Shown here in pieces: positions 16,787 to 25,317 of a stretch of 64,000 nucleotides of DNA. Positions within the stretch are counted from its first letter, which is position 1. Each line of letters starts with the position of its first letter. The notes beneath the pieces were generated by a model. That model was not told the DNA's origin, ran no database searches, and saw only the letters and a program-made list of their open reading frames with translations. The DNA is from JSC-12 sp033764965 (GTDB lineage: Bacteria; Cyanobacteriota; Cyanobacteriia; Leptolyngbyales; Leptolyngbyaceae), in contig JANRIN010000149.1 of NCBI GenBank assembly GCA_033764965.1, positions 1 to 64,000 on the forward strand, in the 5' to 3' direction. Made by a program: the position numbers and the translations under genes.

Positions 16787-17122
16787 TCTCTAGTAAGGAT
16801 CGTGGATTAAATAAGATCGAAGAGTTGTTAGTGAGTTGGGGCGAACGGCCCTTCGCCCGTACAGGAAAATTTCGGAGTTATTAAATTCTCATTCCTAAGC
16901 AGGTGCCCATAATTAAACTGAACACATTGGAAGTGTCATTCATCATTGGTTATTGGTTATTGGCAAAGGACGAGTGACCAACAACCAGTGGCGGTCACAG
17001 TTAACGTTTATTTTTGTCCACTGACTCATCGCGAGAGTGGCTAATTCAGTGATGGGTTTGATGCACGATCGGTCGATTTTCCGAGTACTCTCAAAGAAGT
17101 CCTCTTGATTGTTTGAAGTCGC
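16787..17122. other. Spacer between tldD and ctaA with a hairpin repeat
   Basis: 336 bases without a gene. A perfect 7-bp stem with a 6-base loop (GGGCGAA-CGGCCC-TTCGCCC) lies at 16839-16858, followed by GTACAGG. It is of the small dispersed-hairpin type and lacks the T-run of a terminator. A short direct repeat TTGGTTATTGGTTATTGGC follows near 16945. No copper-responsive operator was recognised. Confidence 0.5.
16839..16858. repeat. Perfect 7-bp hairpin
   Basis: GGGCGAA and TTCGCCC are exact inverted copies around CGGCCC. The element lies 53 bases after tldD. No poly-T follows, so it is listed as a repeat rather than a terminator. Confidence 0.6.
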
Positions 17123-19612
17123 GTGTCACAAACTGTTTCCAACCCGTCAAAAAATACTGAGGCTGCTGCATCAGAGCAGGCAACTCGTACCATTGCCCTG
17201 GATGTGACAGGAATGAAGTGTGCTGGTTGCGTGCGTGCGGTTGAACAGGAGCTTCAGCAACAGCCAGGAGTCATCTCTGCAATGGTCAACCTGGCAACGG
17301 AAGTCGCAACCGTCCAGTACCAGGCAGAAGCCGTTACACCAATTGATCTAGCGAAAAGTCTGACAGCAGCGGGCTTTCCCTCCCAACCTCGAATTCTCCC
17401 CGGCGAGGGAACTTCAGATGCCGCTCTCCCCAATATTTACACCCAAAGACGGCTAGAAACTCGAAAGCAACTCTGGCGATTGGCGATCGCGACTCTCTTA
17501 CTGTTGCTGTCGGCGATCGGGCACCTGGAACTGCTGGCTGGGATCACAATTCCAATTTTGGGCAACATTTGGTTTCACTGCGGACTGGCAACCCTGGCTC
17601 TGCTGTTTCCAGGGCGAGGTATGATCCTCGATGGATGGCGTGGACTACGACGCAACGCCCCCAACATGAATACCCTAGTCAGCCTGGGCACCCTCACCGC
17701 CTACTTAACCAGCCTGATCGCATTATTATTCCCCCAACTCGGTTGGGAATGTTTTTTTGATGAGCCGGTGATGCTGGTAGGTTTCATCCTGCTAGGACGC
17801 ACCCTAGAGCAACAAGCTCGTAACCGAGCATCAACCGCTTTTCAAGCCTTACTCGCGCTTCAACCCAAAATTGCCCGCCTGATTCCCACCCCATCTCCAC
17901 CCTCCACCCCCCAACCCCTAGCTCCCAACTCCCAGCCCCTCACCTCGATCGAAATTCCCGCAGCAGCCGTTCGGATTGGGGAATGGCTTCAGGTTCTTCC
18001 CGGCGATCGCGTGCCTGTCGATGGCGAAATAATTGCCGGACAAACCACCATTGATGAATCCATGCTGACCGGGGAACCTCTACCGGTGTTAAAGCAGTTT
18101 GGCGATTTTGTCAGCGCTGGAACATTGAATCAATCGGGGGCGATCACGATTCGGGCAACCCGGACCGGCAGCAACACCACGATCTCGCAAATCATCACCC
18201 TTGTGGAAGCGGCTCAAAGTCGTAAAGCCCCGATTCAAAAGTTGGCAGATCTTGTAGCGGGTTACTTCACCTATGGCGTGATGGCGATCGCGACCTTAAC
18301 TTTCTTGTTCTGGTACTTCATCGGAACTCGTGTATGGTCAGATGTGCTGGGGCATCCAGGAATGGCAACTCATCATTTAATGACCCATTCCCTCTTTACC
18401 CATCACCCTGTCACCCCATCACCCCTACTCCTCAGCCTTAAACTTGCGATCGCGGTTCTAGTGGTTGCTTGCCCCTGTGCCTTAGGACTCGCAACTCCCA
18501 CTGCTATCTTGGTTGGGTCTGGAATTGGGGCAGAGCGAGGCTTATTAATCCGTGGAAGTGACGTTCTAGAACAAGTGCATCAATTGACAACGCTGGTGTT
18601 GGATAAAACAGGCACCTTAACCAGCGGCAAGCCTGCCGTCACAGACTGTGTTCCAACGCCCGACAGCGCTTTTTCATCATCAGACTTGATCCAACTGGCA
18701 GCAACCGTGGAGAGTGGGACTCGCCATCCTCTGGCGATCGCCATCCAACAGGCTGCTCAGGCGCAGAACTTGTCTTTACTGCCTGCTCAAGATTTTTTGA
18801 CAGCCCCCGGACAGGGAGTGGCTGCTACAGTACTGTTCAGCAACGATCCGTCTCATTCGCCCCAAAAAGTTCTGCTAGGAACTGAAAGCTGGCTCCAGGA
18901 GCATGAGATTTCCTTAGAAAAAGATTTTCGAGATACAGTCAACTCCCTGGCACAGTCAGGCAAATCAGTAATTTACGTGGCAGTGAATGGCGTTATTGCT
19001 GGAGCGATCGCCGTGGCTGATACGCTCCGTCCAGACGCGATCGATGTCGTAAAGCAACTGCGGCAGATGGGGCTGAGGATTGTCATGCTAACGGGCGATC
19101 GCCAGGAAACTGCAACTGCAATTGCAAATAGTCTGGAACTGAATGCCGAAGATGTGTTAGCAAACGTGCGCCCCGCAGAGAAAGCCGCAGCGATCGCCCA
19201 ACTTCAGGCACAGGAGCAACGAGTTGGGATGGTGGGAGATGGAATCAATGACGCTCCAGCCCTGGCTCAAGCAGAGGTTGGAATTGCTCTGCATTCGGGC
19301 ACCGATGTCGCCACTGAAACGGCTGGAATCATTTTGATGCGCGATCGCTTAACGGATGTCGTGCAAGCCATTCGCCTCAGTCGAGCAACCTTCAACAAAA
19401 TTCGTCAAAATCTGTTCTGGGCATTTGCCTACAACGTCCTGGGCATTCCTCTCGCCGCTGGAGTCTTGCTTCCAAGTTTTGGTATCTTGCTTAATCCAGC
19501 CGCAGCCGGAGCCATGATGGCGTTTAGCTCGGTTAGTGTGGTTGTCAATTCGTTGCTGCTTTACATCACATTTCCGCAAACATCCCAGATTTCTTCCTCA
19601 AAAGCACGTTAG
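17123..19612 (+). CDS. ctaA: Copper-transporting P1B-type ATPase (CtaA-like)
   Basis: 829 residues. An N-terminal HMA domain carries the metal-binding GMKCAGC (about 30-36). Later come the transmembrane CPC of VVACPCALGLATP, the phosphorylation site DKTGTLTSGKP, the HP motif of SGTRHPLAIA and the hinge GDGINDAPALAQ. Cyanobacterial CtaA imports copper towards PacS for thylakoid plastocyanin and cytochrome oxidase. I favour CtaA because the HMA domain ends AGFPSQPR as I remember CtaA doing, but PacS is possible. Two low-complexity inserts are odd: Pro/Ser-rich at about 254-276 and His/Thr-rich at about 410-432. The start is GTG 17123, without a strong ribosome binding site. Confidence 0.88.
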   Translation: MSQTVSNPSKNTEAAASEQATRTIALDVTGMKCAGCVRAVEQELQQQPGVISAMVNLATEVATVQYQAEAVTPIDLAKSLTAAGFPSQPRILPGEGTSDAALPNIYTQRRLETRKQLWRLAIATLLLLLSAIGHLELLAGITIPILGNIWFHCGLATLALLFPGRGMILDGWRGLRRNAPNMNTLVSLGTLTAYLTSLIALLFPQLGWECFFDEPVMLVGFILLGRTLEQQARNRASTAFQALLALQPKIARLIPTPSPPSTPQPLAPNSQPLTSIEIPAAAVRIGEWLQVLPGDRVPVDGEIIAGQTTIDESMLTGEPLPVLKQFGDFVSAGTLNQSGAITIRATRTGSNTTISQIITLVEAAQSRKAPIQKLADLVAGYFTYGVMAIATLTFLFWYFIGTRVWSDVLGHPGMATHHLMTHSLFTHHPVTPSPLLLSLKLAIAVLVVACPCALGLATPTAILVGSGIGAERGLLIRGSDVLEQVHQLTTLVLDKTGTLTSGKPAVTDCVPTPDSAFSSSDLIQLAATVESGTRHPLAIAIQQAAQAQNLSLLPAQDFLTAPGQGVAATVLFSNDPSHSPQKVLLGTESWLQEHEISLEKDFRDTVNSLAQSGKSVIYVAVNGVIAGAIAVADTLRPDAIDVVKQLRQMGLRIVMLTGDRQETATAIANSLELNAEDVLANVRPAEKAAAIAQLQAQEQRVGMVGDGINDAPALAQAEVGIALHSGTDVATETAGIILMRDRLTDVVQAIRLSRATFNKIRQNLFWAFAYNVLGIPLAAGVLLPSFGILLNPAAAGAMMAFSSVSVVVNSLLLYITFPQTSQISSSKAR

Positions 19613-19839
19613 AGGAATTATGACGAATTCCAAATTGCCCCAATCTGGGGTATTGCTGCTGTCTGTGTAAAGTACCACAATTAAACAGGGTAATTTAGAT
19701 ATTAGGAGCCTTCAGGGTTTGCGGTCTTCGATGAATCCCAGGTTTCATCTAACTGCATCTACACCATTATCGTTAACTGTGTTTCTAACAGTCTGTAATT
19801 TTTCTCCCTACCCTTGAAATCATCATCTGAAAACTAGAA

Positions 19840-20262
19840 ATGCCTATTGCACCCCATCAGAGTCACTTACTCATCATTCAGGACGACAAGGGGCGACACG
19901 AAATTTCCCTTGAAAGTCCTAAATACACGATCGGACGAGATCCAAACTGTGACATCCGCTTAGTGTCCCAATTTGTCTCCCGTCGTCATGCAACCCTCGT
20001 GCAACTTCCCAATGATGACGGCACCTACTCCTACCGGATTGTAGATGGCATTCCGGCGGGCAAACCCAGCTCTAATGGATTGTTGATTAATGGTCGTAAA
20101 CTGCGTGCTCATGACCTGCAACACGAAGATCGGGTAGTCTTTGGACCGAAGGTGAGTGCAACCTATCTCCTGTTGAAGCGAGACGAAGTCCAAACTGCCC
20201 CCCTTGATGAGTTTGATATTACCCTTATTGGTCCCAACATGATTGGGGAGCCGGAGGGGTAA
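19840..20262 (+). CDS. Stand-alone FHA-domain protein, copy 1
   Basis: 140 residues, essentially one forkhead-associated domain that binds phosphothreonine peptides. The conserved GRDPNCDIRL, SRRHATLVQL and SSNGLLINGRKL positions are all present. The C-terminal tail DEFDITLIGPNMIGEPEG is shared with the next gene. It is paralogous to the protein at 20634-21059, from which it is separated by 371 bases. It has no attached kinase or output domain, so it probably acts as an adaptor. Confidence 0.9.
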   Translation: MPIAPHQSHLLIIQDDKGRHEISLESPKYTIGRDPNCDIRLVSQFVSRRHATLVQLPNDDGTYSYRIVDGIPAGKPSSNGLLINGRKLRAHDLQHEDRVVFGPKVSATYLLLKRDEVQTAPLDEFDITLIGPNMIGEPEG

Positions 20263-20633
20263 ATTATTAATACGCGATCGACTGTCAGTCAGTGTAAGAT
20301 ATACACGGTTCAATCGGTCAATTCCTCTAGCCTCGTGGATTCTTGTCAAATACATGAGCTATCCTTACTTGCTTAGATTGATTTGCTTTTTTTGATCAAT
20401 AACGGCAAGCGTTGAGTTCCCTGTTGCATAAGATCTCGCTTCGTTACTCTATGTTTAGCAGACATCCGTTAGCTCATCGTGCCTAGAGTGGTTCGCCTAC
20501 ACGAAGTTTGATTTTGATAAATCTACTCTATGGATCTACGGCTCGGTAAACGAAAGCATCTTGTTTTCGTCTTCTTTGTATGAGCTTTGTTAACACTTTT
20601 ACTGTTTGTTATCGTCGCTCCCCCTCGCACTCA
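20263..20633. other. Spacer between the two FHA genes
   Basis: 371 bases with no convincing gene. The frame of the second FHA gene opens at 20580, so the last 54 bases could be coding if ATG 20580 is used. AT-rich stretches are present but I could not identify a clear promoter or repeat. Confidence 0.4.
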
Positions 20634-21059
20634 ATGCCATCAGAATCGCAGCAAAATCATTTACTGATTATCGAAGATGACAAGGGTCGTCGTGAGTTCC
20701 TTCTAGATGGTCCGCTTTATTCCATCGGGCGAGACCCGAAGTGTGATATTCGGCTAATCTCGCAATTTGTTTCTCGTCGTCATGCCACCTTAGTTCAGCT
20801 CACCAACGATGATGGTGGTTTTTATTACCGAATTGTGGACGGCAACGCCAAAGGGCGGATGAGTGCCAACGGGCTTTTGATTAACGGTCGTAAGTTGCAA
20901 GCCCACGATTTACGCAATGAAGATGAGATTGTTTTTGGACCGAAAGTTCGAGCCATCTATTACTTACTTCGTCGGGATGCAGTTGTAACGGTTCCGCCTG
21001 ACGAGTTTGATATTACCCTGATCAGCCCAAACATGATTGGGGATCCAGAAGATGATTAG
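20634..21059 (+). CDS. Stand-alone FHA-domain protein, copy 2
   Basis: 141 residues from ATG 20634. The FHA motifs are GRDPKCDIRL, SRRHATLVQL and SANGLLINGRKL. The tail DEFDITLISPNMIGDPEDD matches copy 1 almost residue for residue. ATG 20634 aligns with the start of copy 1 (both begin MP and continue HLLII-DD-KGR); ATG 20580 would add 18 residues not seen in the paralogue. A local duplication is the simplest explanation. The linker SFxYRIVDG differs slightly, so the two may prefer different phosphopeptides. Confidence 0.88.
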   Translation: MPSESQQNHLLIIEDDKGRREFLLDGPLYSIGRDPKCDIRLISQFVSRRHATLVQLTNDDGGFYYRIVDGNAKGRMSANGLLINGRKLQAHDLRNEDEIVFGPKVRAIYYLLRRDAVVTVPPDEFDITLISPNMIGDPEDD

Positions 21060-21097
21060 GGCATAACAAAAATTGGCTGTAAGACTGGTCTGAAGGT

Positions 21098-21445
21098 TTA
21101 TCCAGCCACTGCCTCAATCAGTTTCCAATGGTGGGTATCTATAATCGCCTGGTTCACCTGATGGTATATCGTGCGGCAATGGTTATTGACCTGCAAAGGT
21201 AGCTCTTCATTCTTGATCACCATGTGCATTTGAACGCCCTCGTCTGTTGCTGTGGTTCTATCAACCAAAATTTCCACAGTGACTAATTGATGATAGGCAA
21301 CTTGACCAGGGCATTCTTTCGCCATCAGGTAGTCTCCAGTCTGATAAACAATATTAAAGTTACAGGATTCTAAAATTTCTCCCAGCAAGGTCTGGAGACT
21401 GCTGACAGACGTTGAGATTTTAAATAAACCTGTGTATCGAGCCAT
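21098..21445 (-). CDS. Unknown protein, about 115 residues
   Basis: Starts MARYTGLFKISTSVSSLQTL and is predicted as a compact alpha/beta domain with the conserved-looking centre YQTGDYLMAKECPGQVAYHQ. ATG 21445 is preferred because CAGGA lies about 8 bases upstream; the frame is open to 21469. I do not recognise the family and assign no function. It converges with the second FHA gene, with 38 bases between stops. Confidence 0.65.
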   Translation of the reverse strand: MARYTGLFKISTSVSSLQTLLGEILESCNFNIVYQTGDYLMAKECPGQVAYHQLVTVEILVDRTTATDEGVQMHMVIKNEELPLQVNNHCRTIYHQVNQAIIDTHHWKLIEAVAG

Positions 21446-21638
21446 GATGAATCCTGATGTTTTTATCACGACTTCGCCATGATAACGTTCATCCTAAAAG
21501 AACGTTTAATACATATGCTCAGTCTTGGTATTGAGAGATAGGGAGAACTTGCTTACACACTACGGATCAGGGCATATCGAAATATTGCTTGCAAGGACTT
21601 TACGAGAGATTCTAATCAAATAGATGAGGTTATACAAG

Positions 21639-22316
21639 ATGGATGGTCGCTTGATTGTGTTTGAGGGAGGAGAGGGCGGTGGAAAAACGACTCAGCTTCA
21701 ACGATCGCGCCAATGGCTTGTGGATAGTGGGTGGTTCAATCTGCTTCAAACTAAGGGGTACGTTCATCAAGTTGTGACGACTCGCGAACCGGGAGGAACC
21801 GAAATTGGACGCAACATTCGCCAACTTCTGCTAGATCATTCTTCGCAGGAACTTCTAGAGAACCGGACGGAACTGCTCCTTTATGCAGCGGATCGTGCTC
21901 AACACGTTGAAGGGTTTCTGCGCCCTCACCTGGCACAACGCGCTTTAGTTTTGTGCGATCGCTTCACCGACTCCACCATCGCTTACCAAGGCTACGGACG
22001 CGGGCTAGACCTGAGCTTAATTGATCACCTGAATCAGCTTGCCACTAATGGCTTACAAAGTGACCTAACTCTCTGGCTTGATCTGGATCCTGAGATTGGA
22101 CTGGCGAGAACAGGACAACGGGGAACTCGCGATCGCATCGAAAAAGCGGATTTAGCCTTTCACCAGCGAGTCCACCACGGGTTTGCCCACCTTGCCCAAC
22201 AATATCCTGAGCGAATTGTTCAAATTGATGCCAACCAGTCTGAAGATCAGGTTGCTCAACAAATTCAAACGGCTCTCAGCCAAGCTTTTTTGCGCTGGTT
22301 TGGAATCGAACTGTGA
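21639..22316 (+). CDS. tmk: Thymidylate kinase
   Basis: Phosphorylates dTMP to dTDP. The P-loop is FEGGEGGGKTTQL, the DR motif is LCDRFTDSTIAYQGYGRGLD and the LID contains RTGQRGTRDRIE. The protein has 225 residues from ATG 21639, slightly longer than usual, because residues about 28-45 (SGWFNLLQTKGYVHQV) widen the segment between the P-loop helix and the TREPGGT strand. GAGG lies upstream of 21639, which is why it is preferred to ATG 21624. It converges with the phosphodiesterase gene, with 3 bases between stops. Confidence 0.95.
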   Translation: MDGRLIVFEGGEGGGKTTQLQRSRQWLVDSGWFNLLQTKGYVHQVVTTREPGGTEIGRNIRQLLLDHSSQELLENRTELLLYAADRAQHVEGFLRPHLAQRALVLCDRFTDSTIAYQGYGRGLDLSLIDHLNQLATNGLQSDLTLWLDLDPEIGLARTGQRGTRDRIEKADLAFHQRVHHGFAHLAQQYPERIVQIDANQSEDQVAQQIQTALSQAFLRWFGIEL

Positions 22317-22319
22317 ACC

Positions 22320-23114
22320 TTAATACCCAGCGGCAGCTAAATCTAGTTGGGAAGCGTAAACCGTTCGATGGATGCTGGACTCCCAGGTTCCATCGGGGAA
22401 TAGTCTGGTCAGGCGTAAACCGGGTTGCTCCTCGTCTAAGGCAAAATTAGCGCTGTTAGGTTTGAATTGAATGCAGGTGGATGGGGTGCCTAAGTAATCA
22501 ACTCCATGTCGATGGCGAGAAAATTCCTGGTGAATATGCCCAAACAGCACGAGCTTGACATGAGGATGGCGATCGCACACCGCAAACAAATCATTCGCAT
22601 TGCGTAAGCCGATGTCGTTCATCCAATCGGACCCCACCAGAAATGGCGGATGGTGAAATGCAATTAGGGCAGGTTCATCGTCGGATTGGCTCAATTCCCG
22701 ATCTAACCAATCCAGGTTGGCTTGAGACAGTTGCCCATGCACGCAGCCAGGAACAGAAGTGTCCAGCAACAAAAAGTGCCATCCACCGGCATGAAATGAT
22801 TTTTGAGGGGAAATGGGCGATCGCGTTAGTACCTGTGCCATCACCGCTGGGTCATCGTGATTTCCTGGCACCCAGTAGGCTGGAATGTTTAATGGACGAA
22901 TCATCTGCTGCAACGTGGCGTAGGATTGAGCTGATCCATCTTGAGACAAATCACCCGTCAGCAGGAGCAAGTCTGGTCGATCTGCCAACGCTTTGATCTG
23001 TTGCAGCACAACTTGCAGAGATTCTTGGGTTTGCAACCCTAGTAAACACTTTTCAGGTGTTGCAAACAGATGAGTATCAGTAATCTGAGCAATCAAAAGT
23101 GAGGATTGATGCAT
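22320..23114 (-). CDS. CpdA-like calcineurin-type phosphodiesterase
   Basis: 264 residues of metallophosphoesterase. The metal-binding motifs appear in order: QITDTHLF (DxH), LLTGDLSQDG (GDxxxD), VPGNHDDP (GNHD), FHHPPF and LFGHIHQE (GHxH). This order and the length fit the CpdA/Icc family of cyclic-nucleotide phosphodiesterases, though such enzymes often act on other phosphodiesters. ATG 23114 is used because the upstream extension to 23204 (KPYLYYRGALYPFSYLL) is not family-like. A cyclase-like gene lies 1 kb away on the other strand, with no proven link. Confidence 0.88.
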   Translation of the reverse strand: MHQSSLLIAQITDTHLFATPEKCLLGLQTQESLQVVLQQIKALADRPDLLLLTGDLSQDGSAQSYATLQQMIRPLNIPAYWVPGNHDDPAVMAQVLTRSPISPQKSFHAGGWHFLLLDTSVPGCVHGQLSQANLDWLDRELSQSDDEPALIAFHHPPFLVGSDWMNDIGLRNANDLFAVCDRHPHVKLVLFGHIHQEFSRHRHGVDYLGTPSTCIQFKPNSANFALDEEQPGLRLTRLFPDGTWESSIHRTVYASQLDLAAAGY

Positions 23115-23369
23115 AACGATCGCACTCAAGATGATGTCAACTTTGAGACACAGCAAGTAGGAAAATGGGTACAATGCTCCCCTGTAATAAAGATAGGGTT
23201 TCAAGCAACTGAATGGTGCGATCTCATGCAGCCCTGGATGTGATCTAAATCACCCTGAAAGTGAGCATAATCAACAGTTCAATGTTCGACTTGAATTACT
23301 TCAACCGGGCTACATTCGCAACAACTATCCCTTACGATACGATTATTCTGTTCTTTCCTGACCTAATTC

Positions 23370-24071
23370 ATGTCTCAAGAAGCTGTCATTGCGGTCGATA
23401 AAGTTAACCATTACTTTGGCTCCGGCCGCCTACGAAAGCAAATTTTGTTTGAAGTGACGACAACGATCCAGCCCGGAGAAATTGTCATCATGATGGGGCC
23501 GTCTGGCTCAGGCAAGACAACTCTGCTGACTTTAATTGGAGCTTTGCGATCGACTCAAGAGGGCAGCATGAGGGTGTTGGGGCAGGAATTGAGAAATGCT
23601 TCCAGTGCTCAACTGGTGAAGTTGCGGCGCAACATTGGCTATATTTTTCAGGCACATAATTTATTGAACTCTTTAACCGCGTCCCAAAATGTTCAAATGT
23701 CGTTGGAACTGCACTCCCAGGATTTGTCCCAAGGACAGCGCCGCCAACGAGCCGAGGAAATGTTGGATGCGGTGGGGATGAGTGACCATATCGCCTATTA
23801 TCCCCATGACCTTTCGGGGGGACAAAAACAGCGCGTTGCGATCGCCCGTGCCCTTGCCAGTCATCCCAAAATTGTGCTGGCGGATGAGCCAACCTCTGCT
23901 CTGGATAAGCAATCTGGGCGGGATGTGGTGGATATCATGCAACGGCTTGCGAAACAGCAAGGATCTGCGATTTTGCTGGTGACGCATGATAATCGTATTC
24001 TGGATGTCGCCGATCGCATTATTTATATGGAAGATGGACGGTTATCGACACTGGAAACCGCTCCGGTTTAA
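23370..24071 (+). CDS. ABC transporter ATP-binding protein, DevA type
   Basis: 233 residues with Walker A GPSGSGKTTLL, the Q-loop FQAHNLL, signature LSGGQKQR, Walker B VLADEPTSALD and the H-loop THD. The opening (VNHYFGSGRLRKQILF) and IGALRSTQEGSM are characteristic of DevA, the ATPase of the DevBCA exporter that moves heterocyst glycolipids in Anabaena; DevA-like paralogues are common in non-heterocystous strains too. No devB (membrane-fusion) or devC (permease) gene is adjacent, so it is an orphan or pairs with partners elsewhere. The next gene starts 55 bases downstream. Confidence 0.85.
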   Translation: MSQEAVIAVDKVNHYFGSGRLRKQILFEVTTTIQPGEIVIMMGPSGSGKTTLLTLIGALRSTQEGSMRVLGQELRNASSAQLVKLRRNIGYIFQAHNLLNSLTASQNVQMSLELHSQDLSQGQRRQRAEEMLDAVGMSDHIAYYPHDLSGGQKQRVAIARALASHPKIVLADEPTSALDKQSGRDVVDIMQRLAKQQGSAILLVTHDNRILDVADRIIYMEDGRLSTLETAPV

Positions 24072-24126
24072 ACTACCTGTGACTCCAGGTTGCATCGCAT
24101 CAACAACTATGGAATTTTTGTGAGGA

Positions 24127-24732
24127 ATGATGCGAAACACACAAGTGGAACTTTACCGACTATTGCAGGAACGGCTCGATCATCCAGAGAAAAGTAACGA
24201 AATCGACCGCCAAATTCACGCGACATTCAACCAGGATTGCGCCATTTTAGTGCTGGATTTGTCTGGTTTTTCTCGCTTGACAATTCGCTACGGCATTGTG
24301 CATTTTCTGGCAATGATTTATCGCATGAGCGCGATCGCTACGCCGATTGTTCAGCAGCATCAAGGACGAGTAGTAAAGCAGGAGGCAGATAACCTGTTCG
24401 CCACTTTTGCCCAGGTGGATTGGGCGGTTGCGGCTGCGATCGAAATTTTTCAAGCGTTTGCGGCGGTCAATGTCGATTTAACTAATGATCAAGATCTGTA
24501 TGCGGGCATCGGCATTGGATACGGAACTACGCTGATTGTGGGAGAGGAGGATTTGTTTGGCAATGAGATGAACCTGGCAAGCAAACTGGGGGAAGACCTT
24601 GCCCGTCAAGGCGAAATCTTGTTAACCGAAGCAGCGTATCGCCAACTTCAACCTGATGAAAACGTTTGGGAATCCTTGCCCCTTGTCATCTCTGGGTTAG
24701 AAATTCAGGCATACAAATGGCTGGGGAAATGA
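24127..24732 (+). CDS. Class III nucleotide cyclase-like domain protein
   Basis: 201 residues, a single cyclase-homology domain. Metal-binding Asp44 (LVLDLSGF) and Asp88 (KQEADN) and the base-contacting Lys84 are present, as is an Asp before LFGNEMNLASKL. The usual Gly of KxxGD is Ala87, and the transition-state Arg of NxxxR is replaced by Lys153. Such changes often mean reduced or lost cyclase activity, so it may be a sensor or adaptor. GAGGA precedes ATG 24127. It follows the DevA-like gene on the same strand and is probably co-transcribed. Confidence 0.82.
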   Translation: MMRNTQVELYRLLQERLDHPEKSNEIDRQIHATFNQDCAILVLDLSGFSRLTIRYGIVHFLAMIYRMSAIATPIVQQHQGRVVKQEADNLFATFAQVDWAVAAAIEIFQAFAAVNVDLTNDQDLYAGIGIGYGTTLIVGEEDLFGNEMNLASKLGEDLARQGEILLTEAAYRQLQPDENVWESLPLVISGLEIQAYKWLGK

Positions 24733-24838
24733 AGACATCCCCCCTACCTGGTTCGGTTGTGCCCACTGGAGTAGGAGCCAGCAGGTTGCTAAATTGGATT
24801 CAAGAAACAATTCAACTGTATTGATTGAGGTTTCCATT

Positions 24839-25174
24839 GTGAACAACCAGGAAAAATTGCCAGAATTCATCACAGGCGGAGCCGAGGGTGGCGACTCGTT
24901 GTTCCACTATGTGCAGTCCATGAGTCCTGAAATGGTGACTCAACTCTCTAAGCCAACCTCTCCAGAAGTACTACAAGTTATGGAGCGAAATATTGTTGGT
25001 TTGTTAGGTGCTTTACCCTCTGAAAGTTTTAACGTGATGTTAACCACTAGCCGCGAAGATCTGGGGCGTTTGCTGGCTTCTGCCATGATGAGCGGTTACT
25101 TTCTTCGCAACGCTGAACAACGCATGGCATTCGAAAAGTCTTTTGCGATCGCTGAATCTGACATTGCCGAATAA
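24839..25174 (+). CDS. DUF760-family protein
   Basis: 111 residues matching my recollection of the DUF760 family of cyanobacteria and chloroplasts: LFHYVQSMSPEMVTQLSKPT, VMERNIVGLLGALPSE, then TTSREDLGRLLASAMMSGYF. The function is not established. It looks all-helical and soluble. GTG 24839 has TTGAGG upstream and begins VNNQEKLPEF; an open TTG at 24794 is less likely. A good terminator follows at 25202-25228. Confidence 0.82.
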   Translation: MNNQEKLPEFITGGAEGGDSLFHYVQSMSPEMVTQLSKPTSPEVLQVMERNIVGLLGALPSESFNVMLTTSREDLGRLLASAMMSGYFLRNAEQRMAFEKSFAIAESDIAE

Positions 25175-25201
25175 GCAGAGGATTTCAAATTCCTATTTTC
25201 C

Positions 25202-25228
25202 AGGGACGTTATTCCTAGCGTCCCTTTT
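25202..25228 (+). terminator. Rho-independent terminator after the DUF760 gene
   Basis: The stem AGGGACG/CGTCCCT with a 10-base loop is followed directly by TTTC. It lies 27 bases after the stop of the plus-strand gene. A second hairpin, CCTCTGCCA/TGGCAGAGG at 25284-25310, sits 8 bases beyond the stop of the convergent permease gene, without a T-run. Confidence 0.75.
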
Positions 25229-25317
25229 CGCATGGCTGAAAAGCAGCATGAATCGACACGAAGCTTCGAGCATACAGCAAGTACCTCTGCCATGTGTAAC
25301 TTGGCAGAGGCGATTCC

